In this document: positions 24,579-31,042 of the stretch, one piece after another
How positions within the stretch are numbered: the stretch's first letter is position 1
Layout of the letters: each line of letters begins with the position of its first letter
Program-made: the position numbers and the translations under genes
Source of the DNA: Chloroflexota bacterium
Lineage (GTDB): Bacteria; Chloroflexota; Limnocylindria; Limnocylindrales; CSP1-4
DNA: 37,705 bases
Reading direction: 5' to 3'
Assembly: GCA_919901745.1 (NCBI GenBank)
Contig: CAKKPP010000018.1
Coordinates: forward strand, 1 to 37,705
Notes under the pieces: generated by a model
The model's database searches: none
Told to the model about the DNA's origin: nothing
The model's input: the letters and a program-made list of their open reading frames with translations, nothing else

Positions 24579-26495
24579 ATGGTCGATTCGGCACACCCTC
24601 CCGCCCCGTTGCACGGAACCGAGATGCCGTTGACTCCGAGCCGGAGACCGCCGCGTCGAGGTCCGTTCGGGGTCGGCGCCCGCTGGCCACTGATCGTCGG
24701 TGCCTCGATCCTGATGGGCATCGCCGTGGTGTTCGCGACCGTCGATCCGGCGCTGTCACCGACGCAGCCACCCGCGACGCCTCCCGCCCGGCTCGCAGAG
24801 GGATACCTGGTATCCGTGCCGGAGCTGCTCGCCCGGGCCGATCTGGCACGGGCCCGTGAACAGCCGTACGCCGACGCGGTCGCCGACCTCATGGTGGATG
24901 CCGAGCGCCTCCTTGATCACGTCGCCCAGCCGATTCAACCGCTGTTCATCGAGGATGAGGGTGGGATCTTCGAGGCCGATGGGACCGCTGCGTACGGGCT
25001 CGCCATCGCGTTCCGGATCAGCGGTGAGGAACGGTACGGGCGCCATGCCGCCGACATCCTCAGGGCCTGGGTTGGCGGCGTGTCGGCGGTCGTCGACACG
25101 TGTCCGAACTCAGGCGACTGCCACACGACCCTCATCGTCAGCCGCCTCGGCGCCGCATTCGTCTTCGCCGCGGACCTCCTCGGCGACGCATCGTTCTGGA
25201 CGACCGCCGACCGCGCCGAGCTCGCCGACTGGCTGCAGCGGATCATCCTTCCCGCCGCTTCGGAGCGGATCAACAACTGGGGAGATGCCGGGACGTTGCT
25301 CCGGGTGGCGATCACCGACTATGTGGGCGACGACGCGGGGTTCGCGCGGGCGCTGAATCACTGGCGTGGACTGATGGACCTGGTCCAGGCTGATGGGTCG
25401 ATTCCCGAGGAGGTCCGCCGCGGATCGCTGGGCCTCCAGTACACGCAGGAGGCGCTTCAGTACAAGGTCGCCGTCGCCGAGATCGCGGGGCGTCGCGGGA
25501 TCGATCTGTGGTCCTACAAGGGCACCGCCGGGGGCACGCTTCGTGCCGCAATGGACACGCTCGCACGGTACTGGTACGCACCCGGCGACTGGCCGTATGG
25601 CACCGACGAGATCGTCGTGCCGCGCCCCGGTGCGGTCTGGGAGCTCGCCTACGCTCGCTGGCTGGAGCCGGCCTGGATCCCCATCGTCACCGCCCGTCGA
25701 CCGTATGGCGATCTCGGCCACTCCGCGCTGCGTTGGACGACGCTGACCAATGGAATCCCGGCCACGATCGTCGCCGGGCCGATCTCGTCGCCGAGTCCCG
25801 GGCCGACCCCATCGGCATCGCCGCCACCCGAGGTCGCGTCCGATCCTCGGTTGCGTCTCGCATCGGTCCCGATCGATGGGCGCGTCGAGGTCGGCCTGGC
25901 ATGGCCGCTGGCACGTTCAGATGGAGCGGGCGAGATCGCCATCCGGATCGAGATTTCGTCCGACGGCGGGGCATTCGAAGCGGTCGCCCCGTCAACGCCC
26001 GCCGGGCGGGAAGTCGTGGTGGTGTTCCCCGTCGGCCCGACGGTCCGGATGCGCGCTGCCGTCCTCGACCTGAGCGGTACGCCGATGGCGTGGGTCGACG
26101 GGCCGTCCGTCGTGGTGCGGATCCACGACGACACCGACCCCGCATTCAGCTTCGCCGGGGCATGGTCGGCGGCGGGGTTCGCCGACTATGTGGGCGGCAG
26201 TGCCGCCTCATCGTCGACGGCCGGTGCAACGGCCACCGTGACGGTGGACGCGTATGCCGCGATGATTGTTGGTGCGGCGGGGGCCACACGCGGGCTGGTC
26301 GGCGTGTCGATCGATGGCGCAGATGCGGGGGACGTCGACCTCCGGGCGCCGACGTTCGATCCTGCGACCCCGGTGGTCACCGTTTCGTGGTCGTCGGCGG
26401 GACAACACACCGTGCTGCTGGAGGTCCGCGGCGCCCCCGCCGCTCGGCCAACGGTCGGGATCGACGCCGTCGTCGCGATCGAGGCCGCCCGGTGA
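24579..26495 (+). CDS. Membrane-anchored alginate-lyase-like protein
   Basis: A 638-residue protein anchored by one helix (WPLIVGASILMGIAVVF, about 28-46). Residues about 65-400 are an alpha/alpha-barrel domain of the alginate lyase type: RINNWGDAGTLLRVAITDYVGD (about 230) and DGSIPEEVRRGSLGLQYTQEALQYKV (about 272-300), then GIDLWSY. The His of the NNH motif of true alginate lyases is replaced by Trp and, unlike the paralogue at 7391, no His follows, so activity is doubtful. After a Pro/Ser linker (about 405-425) there is a beta-sandwich region of two parts, the latter ending HTVLLEVRGAP, possibly sugar-binding. Start by the -10 element. It flanks the operon opposite to its paralogue. Confidence 0.8.
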   Translation: MVDSAHPPAPLHGTEMPLTPSRRPPRRGPFGVGARWPLIVGASILMGIAVVFATVDPALSPTQPPATPPARLAEGYLVSVPELLARADLARAREQPYADAVADLMVDAERLLDHVAQPIQPLFIEDEGGIFEADGTAAYGLAIAFRISGEERYGRHAADILRAWVGGVSAVVDTCPNSGDCHTTLIVSRLGAAFVFAADLLGDASFWTTADRAELADWLQRIILPAASERINNWGDAGTLLRVAITDYVGDDAGFARALNHWRGLMDLVQADGSIPEEVRRGSLGLQYTQEALQYKVAVAEIAGRRGIDLWSYKGTAGGTLRAAMDTLARYWYAPGDWPYGTDEIVVPRPGAVWELAYARWLEPAWIPIVTARRPYGDLGHSALRWTTLTNGIPATIVAGPISSPSPGPTPSASPPPEVASDPRLRLASVPIDGRVEVGLAWPLARSDGAGEIAIRIEISSDGGAFEAVAPSTPAGREVVVVFPVGPTVRMRAAVLDLSGTPMAWVDGPSVVVRIHDDTDPAFSFAGAWSAAGFADYVGGSAASSSTAGATATVTVDAYAAMIVGAAGATRGLVGVSIDGADAGDVDLRAPTFDPATPVVTVSWSSAGQHTVLLEVRGAPAARPTVGIDAVVAIEAAR

Positions 26496-26503
26496 TGCGC
26501 CCG

Positions 26504-26776
26504 CTACGCTTCAGGCCGCGGCTTCCAGACCAGGTACAGGAGGACCGCCGTGGCGGCAATCACGAAGACCGGAGAGAGCGTGCCCTCGACCGTGTCAGGC
26601 ACGAGGTCGCCGAGTTGCGTCAGCACGACGACAGAACCGATCAAACCGGCCGCCAGGCCGACCACGATGATGGCCACGTAACCGCGCTCGTGGGCCGCAT
26701 GGCCGCCCCGATCCAGGCTGCGCATGACGATGGTCAACCCGAGGACGACCAGCACCCCGAGCTGAAGGTTCTGCAC
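26504..26776 (-). CDS. Small membrane protein, three helices
   Basis: A 90-residue protein of unknown function with three hydrophobic segments: LGVLVVLGLTIVM, YVAIIVVGLAAGLIGSVVVL and VFVIAATAVLLYLVW, ending KPRPEA. GTG 26776 is selected because TATCAT (26788-26783, - strand) ends six bases before it, a leaderless arrangement. It is convergent with the lyase-like gene (8-base gap) and divergent from the propeller gene at 26854. The helix pattern, start signal and lack of a better reading make it a likely real gene. Confidence 0.65.
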   Translation of the reverse strand: MQNLQLGVLVVLGLTIVMRSLDRGGHAAHERGYVAIIVVGLAAGLIGSVVVLTQLGDLVPDTVEGTLSPVFVIAATAVLLYLVWKPRPEA

Positions 26777-26782
26777 ACGGAG

Positions 26783-26788
26783 ATGATA
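26783..26788 (-). promoter_or_regulatory. Leaderless-type -10 element of the small membrane protein gene
   Basis: TATCAT on the - strand followed by exactly six bases and GTG. No Shine-Dalgarno is present. Confidence 0.5.
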
Positions 26789-26853
26789 CGGCCCGACCGT
26801 CGATCCCGTGGATCGTACGAGTGGGGACGGCACCTCCTTCCGATCGCTCACTG

Positions 26854-28788
26854 ATGAGTCGGCGGCCTTGGCTTCTCGCCGCCGTCAGTGCGGTCGCGAT
26901 GATCATCGCCGTGCTTGCCGCGGTCGGGCTGGGGTTCGGCCGGCCGGCTCCCGACGCAACTCCGGGTCCATCGATTCCGGCGGTCCCGACCCCGCCCATT
27001 GCGCCGTCGTTCCCGTCCTTCAGGATCCACGTTGACCAGGCCGTCCCCGCCGGAACGCGCGATCCGGCGGCTCACAAGGCCCAATCCAGGCTGTGGTTCG
27101 CGCACGGCGCATGGTGGGCGGTCATGACGGCTCCCGAGCGGCCGGCAATCACGATCCATCGCCTGGACCCGATCAGCGATACGTGGATCGACACCGAAAC
27201 CCTCGTGGATGAACGGACGAACGCCAAGGCCGATGCGCAGTGGGATGGAGAGCACCTGGTCATCGCCAGTGCCGTGGACACATCGGGCGCGTCGGGCGCG
27301 GCGCGGATCATCCGGTTCGCGTTCGACGAGGGATCGGCGCGCTTCGTCATGGAATCCGACTTCCCCGTGCGGATCAGCGACCTCGGGGTCGAGGGAATCG
27401 TGGTTGCGCGCGATTCGACAGGCGTCCTGTGGGTCGCCTACATGAAGGACGCCCAGGTCTACGTCAACCACTCCACCGACAACGACGCCGTGTGGGGCCA
27501 TCCCGTCGCCCTCCCCTGGCCGGACTCGTTCACGACCCCGGACGACATCGCCTCGGTCGTCGCCTTCGGCGAGGGCCGGATCGGCGTTCTCTGGACCAAC
27601 CAGCGGATCGGGTCGATCCTGTTCACGACCCGCCGCGACGGCGACCCAGAGGACACCTGGACCGAGCCGGAAGTTGCCCTGAACGGCCAGGATCTGGCCG
27701 ACGACCACCTGAATGCCAAGGTCACAGCCGACGGGACCCTTCTCGTGGCTGTGAACACATCGCTCGACGAGCCCGAGACACCCAATCCAGAATCGGCACT
27801 GACGGTCCTCCTGGAGCGGCATCTCGACGGCACCTGGGCGCGTCACCTGTTCGGGCGGGTCCGCGATCGCCACACCCGGCCGATGATCCTCATCGACGAT
27901 CGAGCGGGGCTTGTCTACATGTTCGCGACGTCACCGACGATCGGCGGGACCGTCTATGTGAAGTGGAGCTCGCTCGACGCGATCGAATTCCCGGCGGGAC
28001 TCGGTGAGCCGTTCATGGTGGGCGAGGGCGGCGCCGCCATTGCCGATCCGACGTCGACGAAGAACCCGGTCGACGCGGCCGAGGGATTCGTGGTGCTTGC
28101 CTTCGACAAGGCCAATGGGAGGTATGTCCATGCGACGGTCGGAGGAACGACGGCACCGGCCGCATCTCCATGGCCATCCGATGGCACGATTCCGTCTACC
28201 GTGTACTTCTCGGATACGTTCGAACCATGGGCGGCCGGTGCCACACCCGGCAACGGGTGGGAGCTGCGCGACCCACGAGAGGGCACATTGACGATCGCCA
28301 CGGACCCGACTCACGGACACGTTGCCGTCCTCGGCGCGGTGGCCGAGCGTGTCGATGCGCGGGTATGCAAGCCGTTCACGACCCTCGACACCCGCCCGGT
28401 GACCATCGAGATCTCGGCGCAGGCGGGCCCCCAAGGCTCCTCCGACGTCGTGGGCCTGTCCGTCCGCGGGATCGGCGGCGAACTTGGGTCGCTTCGCTTC
28501 GGCCAGGGCGGAGACTTCAGTTACTACGACGGCGCGGTCAAGGTCCGCTCCGACGTTCCATACCAGCCCGGCGCGTGGTACCGCATCCGGGCCGTCGTGG
28601 ACCAGGTCGGCCGTTCGGTGACGATCCAGGTCGTCGACGAAGCGAGCGGTCGACGGGTGGTATCGGCCGCCGGTCTCGCCTGGAGGTCCGCGGACGAACC
28701 GGCTGCCGTCTCGCTGTGTGTCCAGGTGCCCGGTGGCACGGCCGGTTCGACGCTGGCCTTCGATGACGCGCTGGTGCGTCAGCCGTGA
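26854..28788 (+). CDS. Exported beta-propeller protein with LamG-like C-terminal domain
   Basis: A 644-residue secreted or anchored protein. The N-terminal helix (WLLAAVSAVAMIIAVLAAVGLGF) is followed by a linker and a propeller-like domain (about 45-440) starting KAQSRLWFAHGAWWAVM, with repeated WDG/WS/TW strands. It is clearly related to the propeller at 31043 (shared IHRLD, DERxN/DDRAG, WDGxxLxIAS, DPTSTKN/NPTSTKQ blocks). The last 190 residues (VYFSDTFEPWAAGATPGNGWEL to the end) look like a concanavalin-type sandwich, with two Cys. No catalytic motif was recognised. ATG 26854 lacks a ribosome site; GTG 26821 upstream is an alternative. It probably binds surface polysaccharide. Confidence 0.78.
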   Translation: MSRRPWLLAAVSAVAMIIAVLAAVGLGFGRPAPDATPGPSIPAVPTPPIAPSFPSFRIHVDQAVPAGTRDPAAHKAQSRLWFAHGAWWAVMTAPERPAITIHRLDPISDTWIDTETLVDERTNAKADAQWDGEHLVIASAVDTSGASGAARIIRFAFDEGSARFVMESDFPVRISDLGVEGIVVARDSTGVLWVAYMKDAQVYVNHSTDNDAVWGHPVALPWPDSFTTPDDIASVVAFGEGRIGVLWTNQRIGSILFTTRRDGDPEDTWTEPEVALNGQDLADDHLNAKVTADGTLLVAVNTSLDEPETPNPESALTVLLERHLDGTWARHLFGRVRDRHTRPMILIDDRAGLVYMFATSPTIGGTVYVKWSSLDAIEFPAGLGEPFMVGEGGAAIADPTSTKNPVDAAEGFVVLAFDKANGRYVHATVGGTTAPAASPWPSDGTIPSTVYFSDTFEPWAAGATPGNGWELRDPREGTLTIATDPTHGHVAVLGAVAERVDARVCKPFTTLDTRPVTIEISAQAGPQGSSDVVGLSVRGIGGELGSLRFGQGGDFSYYDGAVKVRSDVPYQPGAWYRIRAVVDQVGRSVTIQVVDEASGRRVVSAAGLAWRSADEPAAVSLCVQVPGGTAGSTLAFDDALVRQP

Positions 28789-28878
28789 GGATCGCGGTCA
28801 GCGGCGCGGAGACGCATCTCGACGCGGGTCACCACGTCGAGGGCATCGACGTATTCGCGCCGTCCCTGGGTTGATGCT

Positions 28879-29787
28879 GTGCCCGATGGGCTGACTGTGG
28901 CCGCCGCCGTGGTGCTGTCGCTCAGCGCTCCGCTGAGCGGGTGGCTCGCGTTCCGTCGTGACCGACCGGCCGTCGCGTGGTTCATGTTTGGGGCGCTCAG
29001 TGGGCCGCTGGCCATCGGCGTCCTCCTTCTCGCGCCGCCCGGTCGTTGTCCACGTTGCGACGTGACCGTCGTCGGATGGCCCATGGAGTGCGCCACGTGT
29101 GGGTGGCGCTTTCGCGGTCGACCGGCCGGGTGGAGCGTGGTGCCCGCCGCCGTGGCGGACACGATTGACGCGCAGGCCGTGCCAATCGAGGCCACCCTGG
29201 TGACACCGCCCGCAGCTCACAGAGCGCCAGCACGGAGCGACGGTTCGCGCGGACAACGCGCCGGGGAGCCCGCGGTTGCCCCGCCGTCACCGGTGCGCGA
29301 GTCCCGCGTGCATGCCGGCGTGTACGCTGGCGCGACAGGCCTGTGGCCCAGGCTGGTCGGCTCATCAATCGAAGGTGCGGTTCCCGATAGGCGATCCGCC
29401 GGCGAGTTGGCCCATGATGTTCCACCCGGAGGTGGAGCCGATGCCGATCCCGCCGGGGAGCATGGCGTCCAGACGATCGCGACCGGAATTTTCACGGGCG
29501 GAAGCGCCCGACTCGAGATCGGGTCGCGCTACGGGATCGGTCGAGACGGCCACAGCCTGGTCATCCTCGGTCCCGTGGATCGCACACCCAACGAGGTCCA
29601 GCTCGCCGTCCCGATCGAGACGATCGACTTGCTGGCCATCGAGGATCGGGTCACGGTGGCATCCCGGGCCGAGGCGCACGATCGGTTGGCGATGGCGTTC
29701 ATCTCAGCGGCGGGCCTTCGCGGGAGGGCGCTCGAGGAGGCGCTCGCGGATGTCACGGCCGCTGCCACGGCACCAGAGTCCTCGTGA
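28879..29787 (+). CDS. Membrane protein with zinc-ribbon, unknown function
   Basis: A 302-residue protein. Two hydrophobic segments (TVAAAVVLSLSAPLSGWLAF, AWFMFGALSGPLAIGVLLLAP) precede a zinc ribbon with CPRC (about 57-60) and CATC (about 71-74). A long disordered, Ala/Pro/Arg-rich stretch follows (about 100-190), then a compact C-terminal domain (IATGIFTGGSARLEIGSRYGIGRDGHSLVILGP, ETIDLLAIEDRVTVASR) of unknown fold. The stop overlaps the next start (GTGA), so it is translationally coupled to the CBM-like gene. GTG 28879 is preceded by no ribosome site; TGGGTT (28867-28872) could be a weak leaderless -10. Confidence 0.7.
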   Translation: MPDGLTVAAAVVLSLSAPLSGWLAFRRDRPAVAWFMFGALSGPLAIGVLLLAPPGRCPRCDVTVVGWPMECATCGWRFRGRPAGWSVVPAAVADTIDAQAVPIEATLVTPPAAHRAPARSDGSRGQRAGEPAVAPPSPVRESRVHAGVYAGATGLWPRLVGSSIEGAVPDRRSAGELAHDVPPGGGADADPAGEHGVQTIATGIFTGGSARLEIGSRYGIGRDGHSLVILGPVDRTPNEVQLAVPIETIDLLAIEDRVTVASRAEAHDRLAMAFISAAGLRGRALEEALADVTAAATAPESS

Positions 29788-30947
29788 CGCGTCCGACAGG
29801 CCCCGCCGGTCGTGGCGATCGACTCGCTGGCTTGCTGATGAGCCGCCTGCCCGAGGTTGTGGGCGCGCTGGTCAGCGTGGCAGTCGTCGCGGTCATTCTG
29901 ATTGGAGGAAGCCTCGGCTCGGCCTCGCCCCCGACCGCATCACCGCGACCGTCGGCGTCGCCGTCGTTGGCGTCCTCCACCGCGCCCCCCAACATCGTCG
30001 ATGCGCAGCTCGTGAACCTCCTCGCGACGGTCAATGATCAGCTGGGGGCCGGCGGCGCACGATTGGCGGAGCGTGCGCGCGTGGTGCCGTTTCCCACGGC
30101 CGACGTCGCTACGCTGATTCGTGAGCTGAATGCGACGGCGCGCTCGGCCCTCGAGCTGATCCCGCAGCTCGAACGGCAGCCGGGCGCCATCCCGCTGGCC
30201 GATCGCCTGTCCGCGTTCTACGACGCGATCCGGACAACCGCGACCGCCGGACTCCAGGGCTCGGTCACGAATGCCGCGGCCTACAGGCGCACCGCAGCCG
30301 AGCTGGCCGTGACGCTCGAGGCACTGCCGGGCTTGCAGGCCGACCTGCAGGCGCTGCTGCTCCTCCCGCCGGCCAGCGTGCCGCCGGTCGCGAGCCCGAG
30401 TCCGTCGGCCAGCGCAGGCCCCAGCGCCTCGGACCAGCCACCCGCCACACCGACGACCGACCCGACGCCGCCCGTGGGTGGACCGGAACTCGTCACCGGC
30501 GGCGGGTTCGAGGGCGGTGTCGGCAGCCCATGGATGCTTGTCCTCGATCCAGGCGTGAACGCCCGGCTGGCCGCGGACGCTGACCGATTCGCGTCCGCGC
30601 CCATCGCCGCTCGCATCTCGATCTCCACGCCCACGACGTCTCGGGGAGCCATCGCCCTGCGCCAGGCGGGAATGCCGATCGAGGCTGGGGCGAGCTACGT
30701 CATGCGGGTAGCCCTCGCGGCGTCCGGGCCGCGCGAAGTCGTGCTCCGGGTCGCCTCGCTGGACGGCGTCACGTACGGGGCCCGCGTCGTCGTCGCGACG
30801 GCCGCATGGACCGTCTACGAACTCCAGTTCAGCGCACCGATCGGCGATCCCTCGGCGGTTCTCGAGATCGAGCTCGGACGCTCGACGGCGACGACCTGGA
30901 TCGACGACGTCTCTCTGCGCCAGGCCATCCAGGACGTGGTCCCGTAA
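29784..30947 (+). CDS. Exported protein with CBM-like C-terminal domain
   Basis: A 387-residue protein with a signal or anchor helix (VVGALVSVAVVAVILIGGSLG, about 26-46), a Ser/Pro linker, a helical region (about 68-195, NIVDAQLVNLLATVNDQLG onward) that may form a coiled bundle, a second Pro/Ser/Thr linker, and a C-terminal beta-sandwich that opens ELVTGGGFEGGVGSPWMLV and ends STATTWIDDVSLRQ. That opening and ending are characteristic of CBM4/9-type carbohydrate-binding modules. It starts inside the stop codon of the zinc-ribbon gene, so the two are an operon. Role inferred: envelope-bound polysaccharide binding. Confidence 0.8.
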   Translation: MTRPTGPAGRGDRLAGLLMSRLPEVVGALVSVAVVAVILIGGSLGSASPPTASPRPSASPSLASSTAPPNIVDAQLVNLLATVNDQLGAGGARLAERARVVPFPTADVATLIRELNATARSALELIPQLERQPGAIPLADRLSAFYDAIRTTATAGLQGSVTNAAAYRRTAAELAVTLEALPGLQADLQALLLLPPASVPPVASPSPSASAGPSASDQPPATPTTDPTPPVGGPELVTGGGFEGGVGSPWMLVLDPGVNARLAADADRFASAPIAARISISTPTTSRGAIALRQAGMPIEAGASYVMRVALAASGPREVVLRVASLDGVTYGARVVVATAAWTVYELQFSAPIGDPSAVLEIELGRSTATTWIDDVSLRQAIQDVVP

Positions 30948-30988
30948 CTGGCCAGCGAGAACGTGACACGCGGGCTCGACAAGGACGC

Positions 30989-31042
30989 TACACTGGCCCC
31001 GGAGGCAGGTCGCGGCGGAACGCGACCCGCGGAGGGGCGTTA
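30989..31042 (+). promoter_or_regulatory. Promoter and hairpin leader of the PKD/DNRLRE gene
   Basis: TACACT (30989-30994) is a good -10; GTGACA (30963-30968) is a possible -35 with an over-long 20-base spacer. The leader folds GGTCGCG/CGCGACC (31008-31014 with 31021-31027, loop of six) just before GGAGGGG (31031-31037), the ribosome site. Confidence 0.5.
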
